The notes under the pieces were generated by a model. The model was not told the origin of the DNA, searched no databases, and saw nothing but the letters and a program-made list of their open reading frames with translations. DNA of 64,000 nucleotides, taken from the NCBI GenBank assembly GCA_965232015.1, contig OZ246946.1, forward strand, positions 2,418,001 through 2,482,000, given 5' to 3'. The position numbers and the translations under genes were made by a program. The DNA is from JAJEAO01 sp963667635. Lineage in GTDB: Bacteria; Acidobacteriota; Vicinamibacteria; Marinacidobacterales; Marinacidobacteraceae. Positions 1-7,720 of this stretch are shown here, one piece after another (position 1 is the stretch's first letter; every line of letters starts with the position of its first letter).

Positions 1-549
1 GCCCAATACGAGGCGGCCGAGGAGGCGTGGGACGCGATCGTCGAGCGAGCGACGCGGATGGGCGAGGCGGCCCGGCGCGCCGATTTCGGCAATCCCGAAG
101 CGCATTACCAGTACGGGCACGCCCTCGGCCGGTACGCCAACGGCGTGGGAACGATGAGGGCGCTCAACGAGGGCCTTGCGGGCCGGACTCGCGATGCCTT
201 CGAGACCGCCCTGGAGCGCGATCCCGATCACGCCGGGGCGCATCTCGCGCTCGGCGCCTGGCACAGCGATGTGGCGGACGAGGGCTTCCTGGCGCGCAGG
301 ATCTACGGCGCCAGTCGGGACCGGGCCGTGGAGCACTTCGAACGCGCTCTCGAACTCACGCCCGAATCCCCGGGTCTCCTCTACGAATACGGCATCAGGC
401 TCCCGGCTCTCGACAGGGACCGCGGCCTGGAGCGGGCCATGGAGATGCTGCGGGCGGCGCTCGAGCTCCAGCCGCGGAACCGGTTCGAGGAGTATGTCCA
501 CGAGGACATCGCGGCGGCGCTCGAGGCGCTGACGGAGGACCGGCGTTGA
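1..549 (+). CDS. TPR-type repeat protein, 5'-truncated
   Basis: The reading frame is open from the first base of the window to a TGA at 547-549, so the true start lies upstream; an internal ATG at 58 is not needed. The visible part is an alpha-helical protein with tetratricopeptide-like pairs such as AHLALGAWHSDVADEGF and AVEHFERALELTPESPGLLYEYG, with the usual Ala/Gly/Tyr/Pro spacing. Such proteins are usually scaffolds for protein-protein contacts, but nothing here gives the partner. No catalytic motif is visible. The gene ends about 70 bases before a MITE-like element. Confidence 0.6.
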   Translation, partial: AQYEAAEEAWDAIVERATRMGEAARRADFGNPEAHYQYGHALGRYANGVGTMRALNEGLAGRTRDAFETALERDPDHAGAHLALGAWHSDVADEGFLARRIYGASRDRAVEHFERALELTPESPGLLYEYGIRLPALDRDRGLERAMEMLRAALELQPRNRFEEYVHEDIAAALEALTEDRR

Positions 550-617
550 CTCGCCCGTCGGCGCACGCGGCCGGGGAACGGAATGCGCCCCGTCCCGCAG
601 CCCCCCGGGGCGCAAGT

Positions 618-895
618 CAGCCTGTGGATGAAGTGGCGTGAGCACCGAGAGTGGCCCAGTTCTCCCGGCCAGTTCTCCCGGTGGGGGCGGGGCGGCGCCC
701 GGCTGACCCGGTTCTCCCGGTAGGGGCGGCGCGCAAGGGAGGAATACCGCGAGTCTTTCGACCGATGCGCAACGAAGAACGCCGCGGAGCGCAGCGTAGC
801 GGCGTGTTCAGCCGGGGCCCCCACCGGGAGAACTGGGCATCGCCGCTCGAGCCCCTACCGGGAGAACCGGGCCGCGTCACTTTGTTCACAGGCTG
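618..895 (+). mobile_element. MITE-like element, copy 1 (278 bp)
   Basis: A non-coding element bounded by inverted ends: the left end reads CAGCCTGTGGATGAAGTGGC and the right end is the inverse of CAGCCTGTGAACAAAGTGAC. The same ends bound copies at 5399-5640 and 23473-23635. The flanks are AAGT on the left and ACGT on the right, a 3-of-4 match to the 4-bp duplications seen at the other copies. Inside lie motifs of the form CCAGTTCTCCCGGTGGGGGC in direct and inverted order and a core of about 100 bp shared with copy 2. It codes for no plausible protein. It fills the gene-free stretch from 550 to 898. Confidence 0.8.
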
Positions 896-898
896 ACG

Positions 899-1834
899 TC
901 AGCCGGTCGGCGCCGGAGGCGGAGCGGAGCGGTCGGGGCGGCAGCCCTCGGCGTCGCAGCGCACCACCGAGTCGGCGGGACACGTCGGCCCCGCGAGCGC
1001 GAACACCAGGCTCGCGTCCACTTCCGGCGGCGGGGGCGGCTCCTCCCCTTCGACGGGTTCCTCGGGATCCGGCCCGAAGATCGCCGTCACGAAGTCCTCA
1101 TCCGGCCAGGTGACGCTCATTTCGTGACGGAGCGCCGGCCCCTCGGCCTCGACCCGCCAGCCGCGAATGCCGAAGCTGGCGACCGACCCAGGCTGCCGAG
1201 CCCCGGGAACGAACTCGTTGTAGGGGCCCCGCAATTCGAACTCGGAATCCCGGGCGGCGGCGGCGAGGTCGAGCGTGAACATCGTGGCGAGGGTGTGGAT
1301 CGCTGGCTCCGGAGGCCACTCGGCCCGCTCGACGGCGGTCGCGCGCAGGACGACGCCCCCGCACAGGTCGAGAGGCGTGTCGCTGACGACGACTTCGACC
1401 GCCGGGCCGAACTCGGTGACCACGGACGGGCTCGCCGACGGCGCGAATTCGAACGCGAGGGTCTCGTCTCCCTCGGCGAACTCGTCGTCGGCCAGCGCGG
1501 TCACGGTGAAAACGCCCTCGCCCGAAACATCACCGGGAGAGAGGAGGACCTCGAGTCCCGACAGTTCGATGTCCTCCGGAGGCCCGTCCTCCCCGGCGAG
1601 CCGGATCTCCAGCGCGAACGGACTCAGGAGGCCCGAGACCTCGTAACGGAAACCGATCTCCGCAGCGTCGCCCTCCCCGAGCTCCACCCGCTCCGTCTGG
1701 AACGAGGCGGCGAGCTGCGCCGGTGGGGGAGGCGGGGCCGCGGTGACCGCGGGCGCGGCGGAATCGCCCTCGCAGCCGGACAGCGCCAGGGCGCCCGCCG
1801 CGACGAGCGCCAGACCGCGTCGGGACGCCCTCAC
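899..1834 (-). CDS. Lipoprotein with Calx-beta-like segment
   Basis: The 311-residue product begins with a lipoprotein signal: basic n-region, hydrophobic ALVAAGALAL, then lipobox LSGC with Cys20, so it is likely anchored in a membrane from the periplasmic side. A Pro-rich linker (APPPPPAQ) follows, then a beta-rich part of which VTALADDEFAEGDETLAFEF resembles Calx-beta domains (the DDxxxEGDE pattern). The start is GTG, overlapping the stop of the upstream metalloprotease gene as GTGA (1831-1834), so the two are probably translated together. Its stop lies four bases from MITE copy 1. Function is unknown; a surface or periplasmic binding role is a guess. Confidence 0.65.
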   Translation of the reverse strand: MRASRRGLALVAAGALALSGCEGDSAAPAVTAAPPPPPAQLAASFQTERVELGEGDAAEIGFRYEVSGLLSPFALEIRLAGEDGPPEDIELSGLEVLLSPGDVSGEGVFTVTALADDEFAEGDETLAFEFAPSASPSVVTEFGPAVEVVVSDTPLDLCGGVVLRATAVERAEWPPEPAIHTLATMFTLDLAAAARDSEFELRGPYNEFVPGARQPGSVASFGIRGWRVEAEGPALRHEMSVTWPDEDFVTAIFGPDPEEPVEGEEPPPPPEVDASLVFALAGPTCPADSVVRCDAEGCRPDRSAPPPAPTG

Positions 1835-2907
1835 TCCGGTTCCTCCCGCAGCCGGACCGCTGAAGCGCGGCCTTCGCGGAGCACGATCGGCGGCGCCCGT
1901 GTCGAGGCGCCGAGGGAGACGCCGACGGGAGCGAGCAGATAGCGGTCCTCGGCCCCGTGGAGGACGGCGCCGGCGTCGAGCAGCGACCCATGGGCCGAGC
2001 TCTCCATCATCGGCCCGGCGGCGAGCACATAGTCACCGGGGGCGAGGCCCTCGAACCGGTACCGGCCCTTCTCGTCCGAGAACACGCTGACCGACTCGGC
2101 GAGCCGGCCATCCGCGCCGATGCGGCTCGCCACGAGCCGAACGAAGGGCGCCGACGCCTCCGCGAAGCGGACGCCTCCTTCGATCGCCCCGTGCCGGAAA
2201 CCGCGAGCGGGCCGGAGGAGCGAACCCCCGATGATGTCGTCGTGGGTCAACCGATGGTCGCGGTCGTAGCCGTAGGACATCTTGGGATCCTGCGGCCAGA
2301 CCGCCCCCGCAGCCGGCGGAAAGACGCCGGAATCCCAGGTTGGGAACATCCCCGAGTGCGCGAGCCCGAGGCAATGGCCCAGCTCATGGAGAAGCGCCGG
2401 CTGCCCGCGGCCCCCGAAGAAGACGGTGTGGCCGGGGCTGAAACTGATGTCGCACTCCATGATCTCCCCGGCCTCGATGTAAACCGCAGCGTAGGACGCG
2501 GGCACGTCCAGCACGTGGGGGCGGATCGCGTTGATGTGATCCCGCGCCCGCGGCAGGTTCGCCCGGATCGCGGCAACTCGCCAGCGGATGTCGGCGGTCC
2601 GTACGTCGGACCAGGCGTCGAGGGCCGAGCGAACGAACGGCAGGACGTCGCTCGCGGTCTCGAAAGGGGACTCGTAGGTCTCGCCGCGCCACTCGAAGGA
2701 GTCGCTCCACTCGGGGGCCTCGGAAACGACCCACGAGAGGGTCCGCGACGAACCCCATGCCGAACGGGACCAGGTGGCCGCCCCTTCGGCGATCGGCGCG
2801 AGCGAGCTGTCGATCGTCCGGCCGAAGAAGCGATAGGCGCTCGCTGGCGCGGCCAGAAGCAGCACGGCGAGCGAGGCGAGGAGAAAGCGGCGCAGAGTGG
2901 AGGGCAT
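1831..2907 (-). CDS. Secreted metzincin-type zinc metalloprotease
   Basis: About 358 residues. A signal peptide (FLLASLAVLLLAAPASA) precedes the mature protein, so I chose the ATG at 2907 rather than an in-frame start 36 bases upstream. The zinc motif HELGHCLGLAHS matches HExxHxxGxxH of metzincins, and the later SYGYDRDHRLTHDD includes a Met-turn-like region with Met just before it (KMSYG). The C-terminal 100 residues (IEGGVRFAE ... GRYRFEGLAPGDYVLAAG) look like a carboxypeptidase-regulatory/CNA-B-like beta sandwich. Substrate is unknown. It forms a GTGA-coupled pair with the lipoprotein downstream and is divergent from the acetyltransferase gene. Confidence 0.82.
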   Translation of the reverse strand: MPSTLRRFLLASLAVLLLAAPASAYRFFGRTIDSSLAPIAEGAATWSRSAWGSSRTLSWVVSEAPEWSDSFEWRGETYESPFETASDVLPFVRSALDAWSDVRTADIRWRVAAIRANLPRARDHINAIRPHVLDVPASYAAVYIEAGEIMECDISFSPGHTVFFGGRGQPALLHELGHCLGLAHSGMFPTWDSGVFPPAAGAVWPQDPKMSYGYDRDHRLTHDDIIGGSLLRPARGFRHGAIEGGVRFAEASAPFVRLVASRIGADGRLAESVSVFSDEKGRYRFEGLAPGDYVLAAGPMMESSAHGSLLDAGAVLHGAEDRYLLAPVGVSLGASTRAPPIVLREGRASAVRLREEPE

Positions 2908-2981
2908 GGACGCGGCGGCCGAACGCCGGGCGCGGCCGACCATGCATGAGCCTATGCGAGACGGCTACCCTGTTCCGCCCC

Positions 2982-3488
2982 ATGAGTGCATCGCCGGCCT
3001 GCCGTCCCATGGCCCGGAAGGACTGGGACGCGGTGCGTCAGATCTACGTCGAGGGCATCGGCACCGGCCACGCCACGTTCGAGACCGAGCCTCCGGCCTG
3101 GGACCAGTGGGACGTCGCCCGGAGCCCGGAGTGCCGGCTGGTGGCCGAGGTGAACGACCGCGTCGTCGGTTTCGCCGCCCTCACCCGCGTCTCGCCGCGC
3201 CCGGTCTATCGCGGCGTCCAGGACGCGATGCTCTATGTCGCGGCCGACGCCCGCGGGCGGGGGGTGGGGTCGGAGCTGCTCTCCCGGCTCGTCGAGGCAT
3301 CGGAAGCCGCCGGGATCTGGACGCTGGAGGCCCACATCTTCCCGGAGAACGCGGCGTCAGTGCGAACCTTCGCGAACGCCGGGTTCCGGGTCGTGGGCGT
3401 CCAGGAGCGGGTGGGGCGGTTCCGCGACGGGCGCTGGCGCGACGTGCTCGTCATGGAGCGCCGGAGCCGGGTCGTGGGCGTGGATTGA
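2982..3488 (+). CDS. GNAT N-acetyltransferase, phosphinothricin acetyltransferase-like
   Basis: The 168-residue product carries the GNAT fold: beta/alpha start RPMARKDWDAVRQIYVEGI, the segment ATFETEPP typical of the Bar/PAT subgroup, the acetyl-CoA loop ARGRGVGSELLSRL (RxxGxG/A) and the closing FANAGFRVVGVQERVGRFRD. Family members acetylate small amines such as phosphinothricin or methionine sulfoximine; the actual substrate cannot be told. The ATG at 2982 fits the family N-terminus; ATG 3009 is an alternative. It is divergent from the metalloprotease gene, with only about 75 bases between them to hold both promoters. The gene is followed directly by hairpin repeats. Confidence 0.85.
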   Translation: MSASPACRPMARKDWDAVRQIYVEGIGTGHATFETEPPAWDQWDVARSPECRLVAEVNDRVVGFAALTRVSPRPVYRGVQDAMLYVAADARGRGVGSELLSRLVEASEAAGIWTLEAHIFPENAASVRTFANAGFRVVGVQERVGRFRDGRWRDVLVMERRSRVVGVD

Positions 3489-3491
3489 TCC

Positions 3492-3640
3492 ATGGAGCGC
3501 CGGACTCCAGTCCGGCACTGTCGGAGCGCCGGACTCCAGTCCGGCACATCTTGCTTCAGCACCCGTGCTGGGCCCCTAGCCCCCACCGGGAGAACTGGGG
3601 GAGAACCGGCGGAGTCCGGCGTTCCCCGGCGCTCCACAGG
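3492..3640. repeat. Cluster of short hairpin (REP-like) repeats
   Basis: Two nearly identical units at 3492-3518 and 3522-3547 share GGAGCGCCGGACTCCAG, with stem GCCGGACT/AGTCCGGC and a 2-base loop. A third, different motif (CCCCCACCGGGAGAACTGGG near 3582) and a partial hairpin (GCGGAGTCCGGCG near 3610) follow. The same units recur at about 11.9, 23.4-23.8, 37.5 and 58.0 kb, always outside or at the very ends of genes. The right part of this cluster supplies the 3' end of the neighbouring hydroxyacyl-CoA dehydrogenase gene. Confidence 0.8.
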
Positions 3641-4839
3641 GGGCCGCCGCGGGCGCGCGGGAAGCCGTAGCCGAGCACCCAGATCAGGTCCACGTGGGAG
3701 TCGTGGCGCGCGATGCCCTCCTCGACGACGCGGCGCCCTTCCGAGGCGAGCGCCCCGAGGGTTCGCTCGAGAATCTCGGCGTCCTCCACCGTCCGGCGGG
3801 TCACGCCGCGGGAGGCGGATTCGGCCTCCACGAGGCGGGTCACTTCCGGGTCCGGGTGCGGCGCGCGGGACGGCGGGTCGTAGCGGTAGAACCCGGCGCC
3901 GGTCTTCTGCCCCAGCCGGCCGAGCGCCACCAGCCGGTCCGCCACCGTCGCCGGCGGCGCCGGCTCCCCCCGCCGCACAGCTTCGGCGGCCTGTCGGCGA
4001 CGGACGGCGTGGCCGATGTCGAGTCCGGCGAGGTCCGCCACTTCGTACGGCCCCATCCGGAAGCCGAACGCCCGCATCGCCGCGTCCACCTGCTCGGGAA
4101 ACGCCCCCTCGAGCAGGAGCGACTCCGCGGCGTCGCGGTAGGCGTAGAGCATCCGGTTCCCCACGAAGCCGTCGCAAACGCCCACCGGCACCGGCGTCTT
4201 GCCCAGCCGAACGCCGACCGCGAGGGTGGCGGCCAGGGTCCGGGACGCCGTGCGGGCGCCGACGACGACCTCGAGAAGCGGCATCGCGTGGGCCGGGCTG
4301 AAGAAGTGGGCGCCGATGACCGCCTCCGGCCGTCCGGAGGCGGCGGCGATGCGGTCCACGTCGAGCGACGACGTGTTGGTGGCGAGGATGGCGCCCTCCG
4401 GAGCCGCCTTCCCGAGGGACCGAAAGATCCGCTCCTTGAGCTCGAGATCCTCGAACACCGCCTCGACCACGAAGTCGTGGGCGGCGGCGGCCGCGAGCGA
4501 CGGGACCCGCCGGATCCGGGCGCGGCGCGCCTCGGCCTCGGCCTGATCCAGACGGCCGCGGGCAACCGCCCGGCGCAGGCTCCCCGCCGCCGCGGCCTCG
4601 CCGCGCGCCCAGGCCTCGTCGGCCGGCTCGAACACGTCCACGGTGATCCCGGCAGCGGCGAACGCGAGGGCGATCCCCCGGCCCATCGTGCCGAAACCGA
4701 CGATTCCGACCGCCCGAACTTCGGGCGCCTCGACCCCCTCGGGCATCCGGGCCGCATCCTCGGCGGCGCGGCGAAGATGCGCCTCGGCGGCCCGGGCCTC
4801 TTCTTCCGTCGTGGGCGAAATGGGCGTCGGGAGGGGCAT
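3556..4839 (-). CDS. 3-hydroxyacyl-CoA dehydrogenase, C-terminus replaced by repeat sequence
   Basis: About 427 residues. An NAD-binding Rossmann domain (VGIVGFGTMGRGIALAFAAAG) is followed by the conserved NTSSLDVDRIA and GAHFFSPAHAMPLLEVV segments, the first 3HCDH C-terminal domain (CDGFVGNRMLYAYRDAA ... RMGPYEVADLAGLDIG) and a second one. It would oxidise 3-hydroxyacyl-CoA to 3-ketoacyl-CoA in fatty-acid beta-oxidation; an enoyl-CoA hydratase lies 1.3 kb away. The second C-terminal domain breaks off after GYGFPRARGGPLW; the last residues (SAGERRTPPVLPQFSRWG and beyond) are translated from hairpin-repeat DNA. Family members normally continue for some 40-50 residues, so the protein is truncated and perhaps impaired. 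Start ATG 4839 is chosen because homology begins soon after. Confidence 0.82.
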   Translation of the reverse strand: MPLPTPISPTTEEEARAAEAHLRRAAEDAARMPEGVEAPEVRAVGIVGFGTMGRGIALAFAAAGITVDVFEPADEAWARGEAAAAGSLRRAVARGRLDQAEAEARRARIRRVPSLAAAAAHDFVVEAVFEDLELKERIFRSLGKAAPEGAILATNTSSLDVDRIAAASGRPEAVIGAHFFSPAHAMPLLEVVVGARTASRTLAATLAVGVRLGKTPVPVGVCDGFVGNRMLYAYRDAAESLLLEGAFPEQVDAAMRAFGFRMGPYEVADLAGLDIGHAVRRRQAAEAVRRGEPAPPATVADRLVALGRLGQKTGAGFYRYDPPSRAPHPDPEVTRLVEAESASRGVTRRTVEDAEILERTLGALASEGRRVVEEGIARHDSHVDLIWVLGYGFPRARGGPLWSAGERRTPPVLPQFSRWGLGAQHGC

Positions 4840-4909
4840 GAGGGGAAGCGTACCGGGGCCCCTGGCCGGTGAGGGGCGACAATAGGAGGTCTCTGGAGGA
4901 TCACCACCC

Positions 4910-5398
4910 ATGAAGAAACTCCTCGCGATCGCGGGCGCCGCGCTGCTGGTCCTCATCGCTTTCGGCGCCGGGTGGATCGCGTCGGGAATCGGAGTGGGAC
5001 GGCGCGCGCCGGAGGTGTCGCTCGAGGCCCGCGAGGCCGCCTTCGTGGAGCAGATGCGAAACGTCGTGCTCGACGGCGAATTCACGGTCGAGTGGCCCGA
5101 GCCGCGCCCGGGCCGGCGTTCCGACCGCTACGAGATCGAATCGGTCGAGAAGCTCGACGGCAACCGCTGGCGGTTCAACGCCCGGATCGTGTACGGAAGC
5201 GTGGACGTGACCGCGCCGGTCGTCGTGCCGGTCGAGTGGGCGGGAGACGTCCCGGTGGTCGTGCTGAAGGACGCGGCGCTGCCCGGGGTCGGCGAGGAGT
5301 TCGGCGCGGTGGTCGCGTTCGACGGCGACCGCTACGCCGGCACCTGGGACCACGGTGAAGTCGGCGGGTTCATGTTCGGCCGGATCACACCGCCGTAG
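4910..5398 (+). CDS. Hypothetical membrane-anchored or secreted protein
   Basis: The 162-residue product starts with an N-terminal hydrophobic segment (LLAIAGAALLVLIAFGAGWIA) after two Lys, which is either a signal anchor or an uncleaved signal. The rest is soluble and beta-rich, with YEIESVEKLDGNRWRFNARIVYG and VPVVVPVEWAGDVPVVVLKD, ending in GTWDHGEVGGFMFGRI. I recall similar conserved hypotheticals in environmental bacteria but no known function. A good ribosome-binding site (GGAGGA) lies about 10 bases before the ATG. Its TAG stop is part of the 4-bp target duplication of MITE copy 2, which begins at the next base. Confidence 0.7.
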   Translation: MKKLLAIAGAALLVLIAFGAGWIASGIGVGRRAPEVSLEAREAAFVEQMRNVVLDGEFTVEWPEPRPGRRSDRYEIESVEKLDGNRWRFNARIVYGSVDVTAPVVVPVEWAGDVPVVVLKDAALPGVGEEFGAVVAFDGDRYAGTWDHGEVGGFMFGRITPP

Positions 5399-5640
5399 CA
5401 GCCTGTGGATAAAGTCGCGTGAGCACCGAGAGTGGCCCAGTTCTCCCGGTGGGGGCGGCGCCCGGCTGACCCGGTTCTCCCGGTAGGGGCGGCGCGCGAG
5501 GGAGGAATACCGGGTGTATTCCGACCGATGCGCAACGAAGAGCGCCCCGGAGCGAAGCGGAGGGGCGCGTTCAGGCGGGATGCATCGCCGCTCGAGCCCC
5601 TACCGGGAGAACCGGGCCGCGTGACTTTGTCCACAGGCTG
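5399..5640 (+). mobile_element. MITE-like element, copy 2 (242 bp) with GTAG duplication
   Basis: The ends are inverted copies: CAGCCTGTGGATAAAGTCGC on the left, and the complement of CAGCCTGTGGACAAAGTCAC on the right. The element is flanked on both sides by GTAG, a 4-bp direct repeat expected of a transposed element. The left GTAG contains the stop codon of the preceding gene, so removal of the element would restore ...CCGTAGGGGACG with the stop intact. The internal core, including GAATACCGGGTGTATTCC, resembles that of copy 1. No transposase is encoded, so it would need one in trans. Confidence 0.85.
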
Positions 5641-5660
5641 GTAGGGGACGACCGGCGCCG

Positions 5661-6389
5661 TCAGCGCTTCGCTGCGAGGAGGGCGGCGCGGCGCCGGGCG
5701 ACTTCGGGCGAGAACCACGAGTCGAGGAAGCCGCGGCGTTTCGCTTCCCGATCGGCGGCGGCGCGGGCGGCCGGGGCGGCGCGCAGCTCCCGCTTGGTGT
5801 GGGCGTAGGCGCTGCGGGGGAGGGCGCCGAGCTCGGTCGCGAGGGCGCAGGCGCGCGGGAGAAGCTCGTCGCCGGCGGCGAGTTCATGGAGGAAACCGTT
5901 CTCGACCGCCCCGGCCGGACCGGTCAGCGACCCCCGAAGGAGAACCTGGGGACGGCGCCGCCGGGGGATGACGGCGCGCAGGATCTCGAACCCGATCGCC
6001 GGGAACGTGACCCCGAGAGACACCTCGGAAACCCCGACCCGGTAGCCGCCCTCGGCCCCGATCCGGAAGTCGCAGGCCGCGGCCAACAGCGCCCCTCCCG
6101 CCACCGCGTGCCCGTTCACGGCGGCCACGGTGGGGGCCGGGAACAGGAACAGATGGCGCAGAACCGACTCGAAGCGATCCACGAAATCGCCCATCGCCCC
6201 GCGATCCTCCGGGAGGCCGCCGAGATCGAGTCCGGCCGAGAAGAAGCGCCCGGAGCCGGTGAGCACGACCGGCGCGCCCTCGCTTTCCGCCCGCTCCAGC
6301 CCGGAGGCCACGAACTCGAGGAGGTCGGGACCGATCGCGTTCGCCGGGCCGTGATCGAGTTCGAGGACGAGCGCGCCGGAAGCGCTCAT
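5661..6389 (-). CDS. Enoyl-CoA hydratase/isomerase (crotonase) family protein
   Basis: The 242-residue product, normal for the family, carries crotonase landmarks: the oxyanion-hole segments GSGRFFSAGLDL and VNGHAVAGGALLAAACDFRIG, then VSEVSLGVTFPAIGFEILRA. The position of the catalytic Glu of E. coli-type hydratases (GxPE) is not conserved here (LGVTFP), so it may be an isomerase or another crotonase activity rather than a classical hydratase. It would act on acyl-CoA in the cytoplasm, perhaps together with the hydroxyacyl-CoA dehydrogenase at 3.6-4.8 kb. The 31 bases between it and the peroxiredoxin gene upstream on the same strand suggest a shared transcript. Confidence 0.85.
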   Translation of the reverse strand: MSASGALVLELDHGPANAIGPDLLEFVASGLERAESEGAPVVLTGSGRFFSAGLDLGGLPEDRGAMGDFVDRFESVLRHLFLFPAPTVAAVNGHAVAGGALLAAACDFRIGAEGGYRVGVSEVSLGVTFPAIGFEILRAVIPRRRRPQVLLRGSLTGPAGAVENGFLHELAAGDELLPRACALATELGALPRSAYAHTKRELRAAPAARAAADREAKRRGFLDSWFSPEVARRRAALLAAKR

Positions 6390-6420
6390 CGAGCCGAAGC
6401 CGGCGGGTCGGGTGAGGACG

Positions 6421-7041
6421 CTATTCGAGCGATTCGAGAGCCTCGAGGAGCGGGGCGTAGTCCTCCACGATCTGGTAGTCGTAGTTCACGTAACGGAGGA
6501 CGCCCTCCCGATCCACGACGAACGTCGCCCTCGAGGCGTAACGGGCCCCGTTGATCTCGATGGGCTCGACTCCGTACGCATCCACGACTTCGCCGCCGCG
6601 GTCGGAGAGAAGCACGAGCGGAGGCAGACCGCCGTCGGCTGCCGACGGCCGCCCACCCTTGTCGGCGGAAAAGCTCTCCAGCCAATTCCACTGGGAGAAC
6701 GGGGAGTCCACACTGATGCCGAAGACCATCGCGCCTGCATCCAGAAACTTCTGGATGTCGTCCCGATAGGACGAAAACTGGCGCGTTCAACCACCGGTCC
6801 AGTCGGCCACGTAGAACGCGAGCACGATGTTCTTCTCGCCGATCACGTCCTGGAGCGCGATCTGGCTCGCGCCGGGGCGCTCACCGGCCGTGGAGGCGAG
6901 GGGGTTCGGGAAGGCGGGAGCTCGGTCCCCCACCTGGAGCGGGCCGTTCTGGGCCGCCGCATCGGGGGCGAGAGAGCCGGCCGCGAGGACGACGACGCCG
7001 AGGAGCGCCGCGAACAGGCGCAGCGAGGAGGGACGCTTCAT
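6421..7041 (-). CDS. Secreted peroxiredoxin, predicted selenoprotein (UGA = Sec85)
   Basis: Read through one in-frame TGA at 6787-6789, the frame gives a 206-residue AhpC/TSA-family protein: signal peptide (LFAALLGVVVLAAGSLAPDAAA), QVGDRAPAFPNPL, then NIVLAFYVADWTGG-U-TRQFSSYRDDI, GAMVFGISVDSPFSQWNW, LLSDRGGEVVDAYGV and ATFVVDREGVLRYV. In cysteine peroxiredoxins the motif is DWTPGCT, with the peroxidatic Cys exactly where the UGA falls. There is no Cys anywhere in the protein, so it would be a 1-Sec enzyme needing an outside reductant. A hairpin array follows the UGA. The ribosome-binding site GGAGG sits 8 bases before ATG 7041. Alternative: a nonsense mutation of TGC/TGT or a base-calling error; the exact position and intact frame argue against this. 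The sel genes and tRNA-Sec are not in the window. Confidence 0.85.
6730..6789 (-). promoter_or_regulatory. Candidate bacterial SECIS structure after the UGA codon
   Basis: The mRNA just after the UGA (6787-6789) can fold into a three-way junction. An outer stem CGCGCC/GGCGCG (nt +2 to +7 with +52 to +57) encloses hairpin one, UCGUCC-UAUCG-GGACGA (+13 to +29), and hairpin two, CAUCCAG-AAGUUU-CUGGAUG (+30 to +49). The second apical loop carries the GU expected for SelB recognition, but it lies 39 nt from the UGA, slightly farther than usual; the first hairpin is at the usual distance but lacks an early loop G. Which of them acts is not decided by inspection. Confidence 0.5.
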
Positions 7042-7243
7042 GGGACAACCTCCGGGGAAACGGGTTCGCACCCGTGTCGGATTCGGGGACGAAATGATGG
7101 CCGCTTTGGACGGCGCGGGCAACCGGCCCACCGGGCGATGGGCGCGCCCGGATGCCGAAAACCCCGACAGGGGCTCAGCGGTGCTATTCTGAATCTTTGC
7201 CTGCCGGGGTGGCGGGCGATCCTCCACAGAGGTTGATGCATCG
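7042..7243. promoter_or_regulatory. Divergent intergenic region, peroxiredoxin / greA
   Basis: These 202 bases separate two divergent genes and must hold both promoters. A possible extended -10 element for greA, TGCTATTCT, lies near 7180-7189, and AGAGG near 7228 may serve as ribosome-binding site. I see no convincing -35 box or operator. Confidence 0.25.
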
Positions 7244-7720
7244 GTGACCCTGACGTTTCGTTCGCGGCTCGAGGCAGAGGTGCGCGCTCTCGAAGAGGAG
7301 CTCCACCTCCGTCTCCCCAAGCAGATCAAGGAGGCGCGCGAGCACGGCGACCTCTCGGAGAACGCCGAGTACGAGGCGGCCAAGGAGCGGCAGGGCTATG
7401 TCGCGGCCCGGCTGGGGCAGCTCAAGGAGCGGCTCGCGGCGCTCTCGATGCTGAACCTCGACAACATCCCGAACGACCGCATCTCGCTGGGCAGCACGGT
7501 GCGGGTTCTCGACCTCGACACCGACGAGGAGCAGACCTACGAACTCGTGGTGAGCGAGGACGCGGACGCATCGGTGGGCAAGGTCTCGACCGGCTCGCCG
7601 ATCGGACGGGCCCTCATGGGATCGCGCGTCGGCGACGAGGTGAGCGTCCGGACCCCGAAGGGGGAACGGGAGCTGGAGGTTCTCGCGCTGAAGACCATCC
7701 ACGAGCGGGGCTCGGCATGA
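7244..7720 (+). CDS. greA: Transcription elongation factor GreA
   Basis: The 158-residue product, normal length, has the N-terminal antiparallel coiled coil (RSRLEAEVRALEEELHLRLPKQIKEAREHGDLSENAEYEAAKERQ) with the acidic tip DLSENAEYEAAKE that reaches the RNA polymerase active site, and a C-terminal FKBP-like domain with SPIGRALMGSRVGDEVSV. It rescues backtracked polymerase by stimulating transcript cleavage. The start is GTG 7244. Its stop overlaps the next gene's start as ATGA (7717-7720), so greA and nfeD appear to be translationally coupled. Confidence 0.95.
   Translation: MTLTFRSRLEAEVRALEEELHLRLPKQIKEAREHGDLSENAEYEAAKERQGYVAARLGQLKERLAALSMLNLDNIPNDRISLGSTVRVLDLDTDEEQTYELVVSEDADASVGKVSTGSPIGRALMGSRVGDEVSVRTPKGERELEVLALKTIHERGSA

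Noticed and set aside
618..895. Open frames across MITE copies with repeated PGRGSSGDA- and LQSGT-like peptides.
   Set aside because: They arise from stop-poor GC-rich repeats, are found in several frames and have no start signals or family match.
6781..6790. Reading the peroxiredoxin as two genes or a pseudogene.
   Set aside because: Both halves keep one frame and full conservation, the only lesion is UGA at the catalytic position, and no start or ribosome-binding site precedes the second half at a sensible place. Sequencing error cannot be wholly excluded.
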